Assembly: GCF_000004825.1 (NCBI RefSeq)
Contig: NW_008805102.1
Location: forward strand, 89,835 to 153,834
Length of the DNA stretch: 64,000 nt
Direction of reading: 5' to 3'
Source: Heterostelium album PN500
Taxonomy: Eukaryota; Evosea; Eumycetozoa; Acytosteliales; Acytosteliaceae
Shown here: in pieces, positions 1 through 10,407 of the stretch
Layout of the letters: every line of letters starts with the position of its first letter
Numbering within the stretch: the first letter of the stretch is position 1
Translations under genes and position numbers: made by a program
Notes under the pieces: model-generated
Databases searched by the model: none
Seen by the model: only the letters and a program-made list of their open reading frames with translations
What the model was told of the DNA's origin: nothing

Positions 1-17
1 TAATAAATTAGTATTTA

Positions 18-1403
18 TTATTTTAAATTTGTTATTATTGATGGATAATTATTAGTTCCACCCAATTCTATCATATCAAGTTGTTCTTTTTCGTCATTGG
101 CAGCCTCTGGTTTCCAGAAGGAATTTGAGTAGTTTATGAAAATTTGCTGACCTTTTGGTATGAATTTGGTTGCTGTGATGATAGCTTGTTCTGCACCGTA
201 CTCAAACATACAGATCGACTCTGCATTGGCGTGTTTCGATGAATGGTTGATCATACCACCCATCGATCGATAGCGATAGGCATCCAAACCGAAATCCTCC
301 ATCGATGTCATCATGTTGTAACAAGCGGTGACCATCGATTCGTTGTTAGTGAGACGTCCACCGTACCGCACAATGAATTGATCCTTATGAATATCTCTGG
401 CTGCGTAGACACCCCAACCAACCTGCTCGCCAATCCATCCCAATATTACATTCTCCTCACCCCCGGTCTTATTTATCAAATCGAGATACTTTGATCGGAA
501 CGCCATGTCGGCGTTGATCTCCATCGAACTGAAACACATCTCCACCAGGTAGTTGGTGGTTGCCAAGATTCGAGGACAGTAGACAATCGAGAGTTCTCTC
601 TCTAACCGATCGATTGTCCATTGCTGGAGTGCACTGTCGTTCTTGTAGTTGTAGATGGCTACGGATGCGGGTGGCATCGGTTGCTTTGGCAATCCACGCA
701 AGTACGCATAGTCAATGGGTCGCGCACGGAATGCATCGCTACAAATCGGGTCGGCACCGTTCTTCTCGAGTAGCTCTACCATCTCTGGTCGACCCGCCAT
801 CACAGCGATATGAAGTGGCGTCAACTTACTGATGGGGTCGGGAACATTTATCAAAACTCCGGCACCCTTCTCCAGCAGCGTCTTTAGAATCTCTACTTTA
901 CCGGTGGCAGTTGCAAACAGTAGCATCATACGATTCATAATTACAGCTGGATCTTCAACAATCGTTGTTTTACTCTCTGATTTATTCTTATTCTTTTTAT
1001 TCTTTTTATTATTATTATTAGTTGTTGTTGTCTTTACTTTTGTTGTCTTTTCTTGTTTTGGTAAAAGGTTTGTAAAGAAATTCGGTCCGTTTCTCTTTAG
1101 ATCAGCTGATATTTGATAGTTTACATTGGCAATGTCTCTCTCTAGTATAAATTCTGTGAGGGTTGTAAGTGATTCAGCAAATACTGCCTTTGCAACCTCA
1201 CAATATGTATCACAGAAATAGATTGATTCTTTCTCATCAAAGATTGATTTGATAAGTGATGCTATTGATGTTGTTATTGTTTCATTATTTTTGTTATTAT
1301 TGTTTTGTTCAACAGTAGCAGCAGCAGCAACAACATTATTTGTTACACTATTGTTATTATTATTATTATTATTTTCATTTTTTAAGATATCTGTTGAAGA
1401 CAT
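18..1403 (-). CDS. Ankyrin-repeat SET-domain protein (putative lysine methyltransferase)
   Basis: Single exon, 461 aa, starting at an ATG (MSSTD). The N-terminus is Asn-rich and a Lys/Asn/Thr-rich linker lies near residues 120-145. About two ankyrin repeats follow (residues 160-235; 'LTPLHIAVMAGRPEMVELL' is a textbook repeat). The C-terminal half is a SET domain (about 315-435): 'GWGVYAARDI' is the first strand, 'INHSSKHAN' corresponds to the NHS pseudoknot motif, and 'IFINYSNSFW' carries the late Tyr and the SET terminus. SET enzymes transfer methyl from S-adenosylmethionine to protein lysines. The usual NHSC Cys is Ser here and no post-SET Cys cluster is visible, so the protein resembles SET families without post-SET zinc. 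Substrate unknown; the ankyrins probably supply protein binding. Divergent from the zinc-finger gene at 1669. Confidence 0.85.
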   Translation of the reverse strand: MSSTDILKNENNNNNNNNSVTNNVVAAAATVEQNNNNKNNETITTSIASLIKSIFDEKESIYFCDTYCEVAKAVFAESLTTLTEFILERDIANVNYQISADLKRNGPNFFTNLLPKQEKTTKVKTTTTNNNNKKNKKNKNKSESKTTIVEDPAVIMNRMMLLFATATGKVEILKTLLEKGAGVLINVPDPISKLTPLHIAVMAGRPEMVELLEKNGADPICSDAFRARPIDYAYLRGLPKQPMPPASVAIYNYKNDSALQQWTIDRLERELSIVYCPRILATTNYLVEMCFSSMEINADMAFRSKYLDLINKTGGEENVILGWIGEQVGWGVYAARDIHKDQFIVRYGGRLTNNESMVTACYNMMTSMEDFGLDAYRYRSMGGMINHSSKHANAESICMFEYGAEQAIITATKFIPKGQQIFINYSNSFWKPEAANDEKEQLDMIELGGTNNYPSIITNLK

Positions 1404-1668
1404 TCTTTCTTTTAAATATCTAATAATGACTTAAAAATACAAATCAATCTAAAAATGTTTTTTTTTTTTTTTCGTTCGTTTATTTCTTTAAATTTAAGGT
1501 TGTTTCACTTTTTTTTGTTTTGAAGTTTTTGATAGAAAAAGTGAAAATTAATATGTAAAAATTTTAAAATAAAATAAAAGTGAAAAAAGCCTCATTTTAA
1601 TTTTATTTCATTTCAAACATAGATTTTAATTTATATATTCAATATAATTTATATTAAAGAAAAAAAAC
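1404..1668. promoter_or_regulatory. Divergent intergenic promoter region
   Basis: A 265-bp AT-rich stretch between two divergently oriented start codons, with T-runs (15 T near 1457) and A-runs typical of dictyostelid promoters. No specific motif is recognised. It presumably drives both flanking genes (inference). Confidence 0.4.
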
Positions 1669-2319
1669 ATGTACTTTGGAAATGGTTCAACACGTAACTA
1701 TTTATATATGAAGCATTGTGCAATATGTGGAAAGAATGCAGTAAAAGAATATTTCTCACAGACCTCAAGTTATTATAGGAACAGAGCATCTGCTAATTAT
1801 AATTTCTGTAGTAATGGATGTATGGAAGAATTTGATAATACGAGAAAATGCAGATACTGTAGTTACTACGAAAAATTGGTACAGGTGCCTTGTGGATTCA
1901 TGCTTTGCACCAACTCTGTCAGTGAACTCGGTTGTCTTCAGCGCTATTTCGGTGTAGAAGAGAAGCGAGTCGTTGAAAGGATACTTGAGAACCTCAAAGA
2001 CAAACTAAAGAATAAGTTTAGCGATGAATCTATCGAGCTGTTCAATGCCAAAATCATAAAGAATATGGATGACTATGTTGATACGCTTGCAGTCGGTGAG
2101 CCCGATGAATTTCTAAGGAAAACAAAAAAACAACTTAAAAAACTGTACAAACTAGAGGAAGAAGAAAACTATATATATTTAGATGAAGAGGAACAAGATG
2201 AGTTGACAAATGAAATTATCATTGAAATAACAACTTTTACCGAGCACCAATTTCGAGCAATACAGAAATTCAATCAAATTCTAAAGGAAAATAAAATAGA
2301 ATATTCAACATTTAATTAG
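1669..2319 (+). CDS. TRASH/MYM-like zinc-finger protein, function unknown
   Basis: Single exon, 216 aa. The N-terminal 80 residues hold paired cysteines: 'HCAICG' (CxxC), then 'FCSNGCMEEF', which fits the FCSxxCxxxF signature of TRASH/MYM-type zinc fingers, then 'CRYC' and further Cys in 'VPCGFMLC' and 'LGCL'. This suggests one or two bound zinc ions. The rest is Lys/Glu-rich and probably helical ('ERILENLKDKLKNKF', 'TKKQLKKLYKLEEEE'). TRASH fingers mediate metal sensing or protein contacts; the role here is not known. Convergent with the ankyrin-family locus at 2368, whose end lies only 48 bases away. Confidence 0.7.
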   Translation: MYFGNGSTRNYLYMKHCAICGKNAVKEYFSQTSSYYRNRASANYNFCSNGCMEEFDNTRKCRYCSYYEKLVQVPCGFMLCTNSVSELGCLQRYFGVEEKRVVERILENLKDKLKNKFSDESIELFNAKIIKNMDDYVDTLAVGEPDEFLRKTKKQLKKLYKLEEEENYIYLDEEEQDELTNEIIIEITTFTEHQFRAIQKFNQILKENKIEYSTFN

Positions 2320-2367
2320 ATTTATTTAAATGTTTATGTTTGATTCGTTTGTTTCGTTTGATTATTA

Positions 2368-4090
2368 TTATTTGGTTGAAAGTGAAAGTGAATCGATATG
2401 TAATGTTAATACATCGATTGCTTCAATTGAATTCAATGTACTAACTGACTTTTGATGTTGCTGGAGTTGATCAATGCTGAGAGTAGTTGCATTTTGTAGT
2501 ACCCATTCCAATGTATAGCAACTATTGTTTTTCAAAAGATATTTGATAAGGTCATCGATATTCATTGATTTCAAGTGAGTCTTACACTGCTCACTCTCTT
2601 TCTCTGCTAGGAAATCAACCAATTCATAGGCATTCGATTGGAGTGCTCTGCCGAATGACTGTAGACTAAAAGTTCTGGCATCTTCGATACCTGTCAGGTT
2701 CTCGTGTAGCCATTTGACATTGCCAAGATGTAGAGAACCGACAGCAATATCGAATATTTGTTCGTTGAAACCATATAGATTGTCCGGTCCATTTCTACTG
2801 TAGAGATATTTCACCATTGGCAGAGATGTCGCTAGTGCCTCAATCAATGCGGATTCCGAGCATTGCAATCCAGTGGTTTCCTCCAACCATTGTAGCATCT
2901 CGACAAATCCAAGTTGTGCAACATGATCTAGCATCTCAACCGACGGGTTGAATTCCTCATTTTTATTCTTGTGCAACCATTTCAACATGTTTAGATGATT
3001 GGCACTAATAGCATTATAAAATGCATTCTCCGTGCAACCTTCATTTCGATTTGCATGGAGCCACTTGACAATTTCCAAATGGTTTTGGCCAGCAGCGAGA
3101 TCCATTGTATCTTCATTACATCCTTCAGTTCGATTTGCATGGAGCCACTTGACAGTTTCCAAGTGTCCCATTTCAGCGGCATTTGTCATAGCATCTTCAG
3201 TACATCCAATAGTTGTATTTTCATGTAGCCACTTAATAAGCTCGAGGTTTCCAAATGCCGATGCTTCATTCATAGCATTGACTGGACACACGCATTTTCT
3301 TTGATACAACATCTTGAAGATCTCAGTTCTATCTGGTGCTCTCGCTGCAATTCTAAGGTAATCTCGCGACTCCATATTCATAGGATAGTTCAACTCGTCC
3401 AAAAGAAACTCAATCACCTTTGGCTGATTGCCTTGAGTTGCACAAATGATCATATTGGTTCGCGCCAGGTCTTGCGAGCGGTTCTCTAACAGCCACTTTA
3501 TGATATCGATACGTCCGAGGTGTGCGGCATCATTATAGACGTTGCCACCAAACATTTTGTTGTCAATCTTATTCACTTCCTCACCGCAGCTATCGAGCTT
3601 TGCAGAAATGAATTTCAAGAGCTCGAAATTTCCGGAATACACCGAGAGTGACAACGCACGGTTCAATTCCCACTGCGATTGATTATCTGGGAATCGTTGG
3701 AAGAGGTATTCCACCATGTCAAGTCGACCATACTGTGCTGCAAACACCAAAAACCGGTTGAGTACGCGATCGAATGGCGATTCATTCTCCAAGTGACGAT
3801 CGATCTTGTAGAACTCCAAGAGATATTCAAGCATCTCTGTAGTGCCACGTGCAATAGCACATTCAAACACACCCATTTTCTCTAGTCTTGCCTTCCTATT
3901 GCTTCTGTCATTTAAACATACTTTTAGTGAATCGAAATAGTTGTAATATGCAAGCAATTGCGGTCGTTTTGTGATCTCACTCCATTTCAATTGCACTTTA
4001 CTGTGGACTTGAAATCACAGAAACTTCTTTAAATATTAAATTTTGAAGAAATAAATTATTGAATACTTTTGAGAATAAAATATTATCCAT
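2368..4090 (-). pseudogene. Dictyostelid ankyrin-family protein, apparent N-terminal frameshift
   Basis: The long frame (2368-3996 and a few codons upstream) gives about 545 aa of degenerate ankyrin-like repeats of about 33 residues, with recurring 'WLHANRTEGC' and 'GHLETVKWLH' cores. It lacks an ATG. A short upstream frame starts at the ATG at 4090 and encodes the family's standard leader ('LFSKVFNNLFLQNLIFKEV'). It runs into a stop at 3998-4000, while the main frame opens after a TGA at 4015-4017. Leader and body are therefore one frame apart within 4000-4014, and no GT-AG intron fits the phase. Relatives at 18083, 23590 and 38932 show the leader continuous with the body. The frame change may be a real 1-base insertion (or 2-base deletion) or a sequencing error. 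The body is otherwise intact, so decay, if real, is recent. Confidence 0.65.
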
Positions 4091-4646
4091 TTTTATTTAT
4101 CTCTATCGTATAATCTATATCTGTTTTGTTCCAGAGAGTCAAATGAAAATGTTTATTTATTATTGTTGTAAAAAAATATTGTGAAAAAATCAGATTCGGA
4201 TTGTTTTAGTTTTTCCAGTTAACCAGAAAAAAAAAAAGATATTTAAAAATTTATCCAGATATATAGATATTTATATTTTTTTATTTTGATTTATACAGAT
4301 ATTTAAAATATTTTATAATATTTAAAATATCTTTATAAAATATTTTGAAAATCTTTATTTCAAAGCTTTGTGAATGATATTCAAACTTTAATTTCATTAA
4401 ATTTCTTATTCATTTCAATCCATAAATTTATAATTAACTATTTATTATATATTTGTAATCTCAATTTATTAGTAAACAATAATTTAAATACAAATTATTA
4501 AATATTGGTTTTGTTATTTACAATAGCGCATGGATTGCGCCAAAAATACTTTTTTTTTTTATTAGAAAAAAAAAATTATGTTTTATTATTATTGGTTTGA
4601 TCACTATCTTTTGTGATGTGTTGTATAATATTATTATTATTATAGT
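4091..4646. other. AT-rich intergenic stretch
   Basis: It lies between the 5' end of the ankyrin-family locus and the 3' end of the lysozyme gene. It is composed of A/T runs and short direct repeats such as 'atatttaaaatat' near 4300. No RNA gene, mobile element or coding potential seen. Confidence 0.5.
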
Positions 4647-6416
4647 TTAGTTATTTCCGGAAATCGATGAATGTGGTTGTGCAGATGAACCTGATCCTGA
4701 TGAGGACATGATGGTAGCTGGTGCGTGTGGTTGTGCGCTCGATACACTGGTGGTATGTGAAGAGGTTGGTCTGTGTGGCATGTTATAACGACCGGAGACC
4801 GATGAATGTGGTTGTGCACTCGATGATGACGATGATGATGACGAGGTGATAGTTGCTGGTGCGTGTGGTTGTGCGCTTGATACACTGGTTGTGTGTGTAA
4901 CAGTTGGTCTGTGAGGCATAGCCGAGGAGGCACCTGAACCTGAACCCGAAGCCGATCCAGATCCAGATCCTGGACCTGAGGAACCGGATGATCCTGGACC
5001 TGAAGAGGCGTGGCTATTGTCTGAACCGGATCCCGATCCTGATCCTGGACCAGAGCTTGCGGCAGTACCGAGCATAGTGTTGAACTTGACTTCTCCTGAA
5101 CCAGCTGAACCACCTAACATTGTGTTAAATTGTGGTTCTTTTGGTTTGACTTCTCCTGAACCTGCTGAACCTCCAAGCATTGTGTTGAATTTTGGCTCAT
5201 TTGGTTTGACTTCACCTGATCCGGCTGAACCTCCAAGCATTGTGTTAAATTTTGGCTCATTTGGTTTGACTTCTCCTGATCCGGCTGAACCACCCAACAT
5301 TGTGTTGAATTGTGGCTCCTTTGGTTTGGCTTCACCTGATCCGGCTGAACCACCGAGCATGGTTTGGAATTCTGGCTCTCTGTGGGTGGTAGATCCTGAA
5401 CCTGATCCACTTCCTGAACCAGATGCTGAACCGCTTGAAGCAGAGGTGGATGATCCTGAACCAGATGAGGCTGACGATCCACTACCCGATCCAGAGGCAG
5501 AGGTAGTAGCTGATCCGGAACCAGATGATGCTGATGATGATCCACTTCCTGAGGAGGTGGTACCAGATCCGGAACCTGATGATGCTGATGATGATCCAGA
5601 ACCAGAGGTACTACCAGAACCTGAGCTGGTGGAACCCGATGAACTTGAACCGCTTGATGCTGATCCGTCAAAGTAATCGAGATCGACAGAGACACCACAT
5701 TGGTTGGTGTTACCAACGTATTGCTTCATCTCTGGGTTGTTCCAACCACCGTATTGGTAGGATTTGGTATCGGTGAAGGCAGCTACACCATCGTAGTGAG
5801 CGTACCACTGTGGATAGGAAGAGAGTGATGTGAGTGAACCGACGGTTTCTGGCCATTCACCGAGCGATGAGTAAACACCGACTCTGACACCCAAAGAAGC
5901 GGCGGTCTGGACAGCCTCGACAACGAAGGCAGCGTTGGCACTGGTGCTTCCCCAACAACCGTTACATTGTTCAACATCGATCCAAAGAGTACCAAAATTG
6001 GTACCACTTTGTTTCAAATGACTAACAATCTCTTGGATGACATTGGACGATGGTGAATTACCGGAACATTGATTACATAAAAATGCATACTAAAATTATT
6101 TATAACATGAAAAATAAAATAGAAAAAAAAAACAATTAGTTATTTATTTCTAAATCTATATCTAAAACTACAAACTTACAAGATCAATAGTTTGGAAACC
6201 TGCACTTTGAGCAGCTTGGATGGCACCAACGACACCATTGTTCAAACCGTATCCACCTGCCCACACTTGGATGATTACACGTTGATTCTTCTGAGCTAGA
6301 CAAGACCATTGTGAACTTGTGATTCTGGTTGAAGTTGAAGATGAAACATCAATACCTAAATCTGCATTTGCAATTGCCAAAACTGTCAAAAACAATAAAC
6401 AAATAAATAATTTCAT
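4647..6416 (-). CDS. Secreted GH25 lysozyme with Ser/Gly-rich repetitive C-terminus
   Basis: Two exons, 6416-6180 and 6089-4647 (intron 6179-6090, GTAAG...TTTTAG, phase 0), 559 aa. Residues 1-18 are a signal peptide ('FICLLFLTVLAIANA'). Residues 19 to about 215 form a glycoside hydrolase 25 domain: 'LGIDVSS' carries the first catalytic Asp, 'LWIDVEQCNGCW' the D-x-E pair, and 'VGVYSSLGEW' and 'WYAHYDG' are further barrel strands. GH25 enzymes cleave the MurNAc-GlcNAc bond of peptidoglycan, which suits a phagotroph digesting bacteria. The tail has a long SG/SAS linker, five imperfect 20-residue units around 'FNTMLGGSAGSGE', and two copies of a block containing 'SSAQPHAPATI'. The tail is probably an O-glycosylated stalk (inference). 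Export or delivery to phagosomes is likely. Confidence 0.88.
4660..4920. repeat. Two-copy approx. 130-bp coding duplication
   Basis: Two adjacent blocks at the 3' end of the lysozyme gene share 'gatgaatgtggttgtgc', 'agctggtgcgtgtggttgtg' (tagctggtgc/ttgctggtgc), 'gatacactgg' and 'gttggtctgtg'. They encode two Pro/His/Ser segments around 'SSAQPHAPATI'. The copies have diverged in the Ser-run between them. Confidence 0.75.
5070..5390. repeat. Tandem 60-bp coding repeat, about five copies
   Basis: Within the lysozyme gene, a 60-bp unit recurs in register at about 5116, 5176, 5236, 5296 and 5356, with a partial copy at about 5070. On the + strand each unit begins near 'cattgtgtt' and ends near 'cctgctgaacc'. 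Copies differ by a few third-position changes (tct/tca, cct/ccg), so the array is young but not freshly amplified. Confidence 0.85.
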
Positions 6417-7574
6417 TTCTCTCTATATGTCTCTATCTATATGAATATTATATATCTTGATAGTAAAGTCGTAAAAAAAGAAAAATTAAGATTGATTTTT
6501 TTTTCTCAAGATCAATCCATCTTAAATAAGATGAAACGAACAAATCAAACCCCGGCTAAACAGTCCTGTTCAATGAAATTTAGTAAATTTTTTGTTTGAT
6601 TGCGAAAATTCGAAAACTTGACACTCTGATTGTTACAAAAAGTAGTTACAAAAATCTGTATACCATTCCCAAAACAAAAAATCTTGAAAATATCTTTTTT
6701 AGAATGCTAATTTTGATAAAAATTTTACAAACGTTCGCGATATTTCGATTAATGTAGAAATGGATTGATGGTTTTCAGAAATTTCTTTAGAGTTTTTTAC
6801 AGATGAAAAGTTATTAGATTTTTTTTCATTTGCTATGACTTTCGGTTTTATAAGATGATTCAGTTTTTGATAAGATGATAAGATGGGTGAAAATTCAATT
6901 GAACAATTGAATGATTGATTAATTAATAAAAATAAAGTTATTAATAGATCTAGATTGATTTAACTGTCGCAGAAAAAAATGAAAGAAAACTTTTAAATTT
7001 AATCTTCAAAAAAGGAAATTTGAAGATCTTTTTTTTTCTTAAATAAAAAGACAATACTTATATTTTGTGATTATTGATGAGGTTTATAAGTTTTGAAAAA
7101 AGAATTTAAACTATTTTGTTTTTTCATTTATTCACTTTGAAATTGTAAATTTATATAACTCTCTTGATTATAATTCGGAGCTCTAACATTGAAAGACTTT
7201 AAATATTTTGATATCTTTGATTTTTTCAGAAAAATTCTGATTTCTAAGGAATCTTGTTTGGTTCGGGAATTAAATGCTAAAACAAATAAATAAATAATAA
7301 ATTCTTGGAATTAAAAAAACAAAAAAATAAAAAAAATAAAAATTTGAGAAAAAGCAGATTATTTCTTGCTTATGCTCGCAAAAAATAATGTGTTGGCAAT
7401 GATATTACAAAAATCTAAAAAAATGTAAACTTAAAACCAATCTTTATAAATATATCTTTTTTGAATCAATTTGTAATATATTAATTAAATTATTCTACTT
7501 TATTAAATTATTATTATTTGATATATATATTTCATTTTTCTACTTTTTTTTCAAAACAACACAACAACAACAAA
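6417..7574. other. Intergenic, divergent between lysozyme and Hcp-like gene
   Basis: 1.16 kb of AT-rich DNA, presumably holding the promoters of both flanking genes. Homopolymer A and T runs are frequent. 'aagatgattcagtttttgataagatgataagatg' near 6850 is a small imperfect repeat. I see no coding or RNA gene. Confidence 0.45.
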
Positions 7575-8761
7575 ATGACAAAAGGAATCTACTTGCACCT
7601 CCCAATCGATATTGACACTTCGAAAAGCTATGAAATACCAACTATTGAGAATCAAAAGGATGTATTGATTGAGGCTATTCTCAGTGCTCCACAAGAGCCA
7701 GAGGAAGCAGCCAACCAACAACCACAACAGAGCAATGTTAACTCATTTTCCTTTGGTAACTTTGCTAATAACAATAATAGAAAAGCAACTCAAGAAATGA
7801 AAGCAGAGGAAAAAGTAAGTTGGTTATTACTATTTCAAATTGAAATCATTTCAATATTAATCATTATCATCATTATTATTATTATTTTTAGATTATGAAA
7901 GCTCAACACTTCAATTGGATTGATATCATGTCTTTTTCACATAACGTTGCATCCGCAGCTGGATCGAAATCTTTAAGATCTAAAAGAATCAAAATGGTTA
8001 ATGGCGATGAGGAAGCTCATGTTGGTGAGTTTACTTGCACCAAGTTTGTTTCTCATGCCACACCATCGTTGAACTACTTGTGTTTGAGACGTGAGATCAT
8101 TCCACATGCTATAATCCGTATCTTGGACAAGATCCAAAAGGATGAGGATGCCTTCAAGATCAACATCATCGAATATGAGTTGCAATATGTGAGAGTCTCA
8201 CACGTCTCGGTCAGTGGAGGAACCGGTGGTAAACCAGTGGAGACTCTCTCACTCTCGCCGCGCGTCATCAAGACAAAGTACATCGACTTGAATTTCCACA
8301 CCAGGGAATTCGACACCTATCAAGTCTACCATTGGGACACCATCACCAACACCGGTTCCAAGACGATATTCTCGCAGGGCAGCGCAACCAAATCGCTCTT
8401 GGAGTACGCCAAGAAGCGTTTGATGATCGATCTCGACTCGCAGGATCCATCGATGATCGCTCTCATCAAGGAACTCGGTCTGGTCACCGACTACGAGTTG
8501 CCCTCGGAAAAGCTAGAGTCACACACCATCAAGATTTCCGTCTCGAAAGAACCGATCACATTCAAGCGAATCACCGTGAAATCACTCACCATTAAATCAG
8601 TGATTGCCGCCATCGCAGAGAAACTCGCTATTCCCGCCCAATCAATCACCAACCTCTTCAGCATTGACAACAACAACACCGAAATCGAAACAGACGAAGA
8701 TCTCCAAGGAACAACATCAATTCTATTCAAACAAGCCGGTGGAAAGTTCTATGGTTATTAA
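7575..8761 (+). CDS. Hcp-like (type VI secretion tube-family) protein with ubiquitin-like C-terminus
   Basis: Two exons, 7575-7814 and 7892-8761 (GTAAGT...TTTTAG, phase 0), 369 aa. No signal peptide. The core resembles Hcp1-family beta barrels: 'GIYLHLPIDI' as first strand, 'FNWIDIMSFSHNVAS' (Hcp I-x-V-x-x-W-x-W region), 'FTCTKFVSHATPSLN' (FTK...SPxL), and above all 'VSHVSVSGGTGGKPVETLSL', which follows the Hcp pattern V-S-x-V-S-x-G-G-x-G-G...E-x-x-x-L, then 'IKTKYI'. Asn/Gln-rich insertions interrupt the N-terminal part, as is usual for dictyostelid genes. The last 90 residues look like a beta-grasp fold ('TIKISVSKEPITFKRITV', helix 'SVIAAIAEKLAIP', 'TSILFKQAGG'). Bacterial Hcp stacks as hexamers in the T6SS tube; no such machine is known in amoebae, so the role is unknown. 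Codon use and intron show it is a resident nuclear gene. Confidence 0.72.
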
Positions 8762-9082
8762 ATCAAATCATCAGTCATTAACCACTACTAAATTTAAAAG
8801 ATCTATGACACCCCAAATCAATAAAGAAAATCGATCAGTTTTTTTTTGCAAAATCTTTTTCTAAAAATTAAATTTTTTTTTTTTTTTGACAAAATCTTTA
8901 TAAAATTGGTTTCAAAAAAAATAAATGACAAAACAATTATCTGTTTCCTTTTTTTAAAGAAGTGTGCTCCTTCTTTTTTATCCTGTTTTATCAATAATTA
9001 ATTAATAATTAATAATAATTTTTTAATTTTAATTTTAATTTGTTTTACGTCATTATGACGATGTAATGTATTGAAAATTATC
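8762..9082. other. Intergenic, AT-rich
   Basis: 320 bases between the Hcp-like gene and the bZIP gene on the same strand. It contains T-runs (14 T near 8875) and tandem 'aattaataatt' near 8996-9015. Nothing else recognised. Confidence 0.4.
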
Positions 9083-10267
9083 ATGGAGAATCAACATCAA
9101 CAACAACAAACATTCAACTATGGTTTATATGATAATGTTAATATTGATAATATAATTAATAATAATTTCGATAATAATAGTAACAACAACCATCATAGTA
9201 ATATTTCTATAAATAGTATTAATGAGAATCATAGTAGTAGCGGCAGTAACAATAGTCATAGTTATATAAATCCTGATTTAGATATAAATAATATAGTTGC
9301 ATCAGCTGTCAATCATAGTCATCTAAATAATCAAAACGGAAAGAGTGCATTGATGGCACAACAATCGACAACTACCACTACAACTACCACCAACGGAAAC
9401 AACAACACTAGTACGAACGGTGGTAGACAACCAACAAGAAAATATAAGAAACAAAAAGATAAACTTGCAGAGCTGGGCATACACGTTGAACTATCATCTA
9501 AACCAATAAAGAAAGAAGATGCAAACGGCAGTGGCGGTGTTGTAGCGAAACCAAAACGTGGACCAAAGAAGAAAGCTGCTGCAACAGCACCACCACCAAC
9601 TACTACAACTCAAACTGTTAATAATAATAATGAAGATAAAGAAGATAAGAAAAGAAAAAAGTCGGCAACAGCTGCTGTTGTTCCACCCTCGAGATCGTCG
9701 TCATCGACGATGATGTCGTCACACGACGATAGCGATGACAGTCACGATGACGACGACGACTACTACGACGATGAACACGATCATGACCACGATCATTCCG
9801 ACGACGATCCAAACGACAACGAAGACCAAAGAAAACGAAAACGTCTACTGAAGAATCGTGAGGCGGCACAGCTGTTTCGTCAGCGTCAGAAGGAATACAT
9901 CAACAATCTCGAGTCGAAAGCAAACTCACTGCAGAGTTCGAACGATCTCGCCAATTCAAAGGTCGAGCAACTACTCATGGAGAACGGTGCAATGAAACAG
10001 CAGGTGGCATGTCTAAAGACATTTGTGAAACAAGCGGTATCTTTCTCAGTGTCACCGACCGTACTCACACAACCATTGCCACCACAACTAACATCTATGC
10101 AATCTGCAACCTTTCAACAGCTACAACAACAACTTCAACAACAAACTCAACAGCAACAGCAACAGCAACAACAACAACCACTTCAACAACATCAAACAAA
10201 TCAACAACAATATTTTAATAATTCATTGAAATCACCTTTAAAGATACCAGATGTTGCACCTGATTAA
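9083..10267 (+). CDS. bZIP transcription factor
   Basis: Single exon, 394 aa. The start is taken at the ATG at 9083 because the frame upstream has no other ATG. Residues 1-140 are Asn/Ser/Thr-rich low complexity. A Lys/Pro basic linker ('PKRGPKKKAA') and an acidic Asp/His/Ser stretch ('DDDDDYYDDEHDHDHDHSDD') precede the bZIP. The basic region is 'KRLLKNREAAQLFRQRQKEY' (N-R-E-A-A-x-x-F-R-x-R: the N...R DNA-contact residues are present, and Phe replaces the usual Ser/Cys). A leucine zipper follows ('LESKANSL..SNDLANSKVEQLLMENGAM', heptad positions mainly Leu/Asn). The C-terminus is Gln-rich, typical of activation regions. It should dimerise and bind palindromic DNA in the nucleus; targets unknown. 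Confidence 0.9.
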   Translation: MENQHQQQQTFNYGLYDNVNIDNIINNNFDNNSNNNHHSNISINSINENHSSSGSNNSHSYINPDLDINNIVASAVNHSHLNNQNGKSALMAQQSTTTTTTTTNGNNNTSTNGGRQPTRKYKKQKDKLAELGIHVELSSKPIKKEDANGSGGVVAKPKRGPKKKAAATAPPPTTTTQTVNNNNEDKEDKKRKKSATAAVVPPSRSSSSTMMSSHDDSDDSHDDDDDYYDDEHDHDHDHSDDDPNDNEDQRKRKRLLKNREAAQLFRQRQKEYINNLESKANSLQSSNDLANSKVEQLLMENGAMKQQVACLKTFVKQAVSFSVSPTVLTQPLPPQLTSMQSATFQQLQQQLQQQTQQQQQQQQQQPLQQHQTNQQQYFNNSLKSPLKIPDVAPD

Positions 10268-10407
10268 TAATAATAATATTACTTTAATAATAATTATTAT
10301 TTTTTCACTTTATTTTTTTAAATATAAAATATATTAAACAAACAAATAAATTTATTATAAACATTTGTAAATATAAAAAGTAAAATGCGCTTTGGTTTAT
10401 TATAAAT

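Noticed and set aside
3998-4017. A tiny intron joining leader and body of the ankyrin-family locus at 2368
   Set aside because: Available GT-AG pairs would be under 20 bases and give the wrong phase; dictyostelid introns are longer.
4640-5716. Long open frames overlapping the lysozyme tail on the same and opposite strands (including 5017-5676 plus strand, Pro/Asp/Glu-rich)
   Set aside because: They are shadow frames produced by the repetitive SG-coding DNA; the GH25 frame has signal peptide, intron and domain support.
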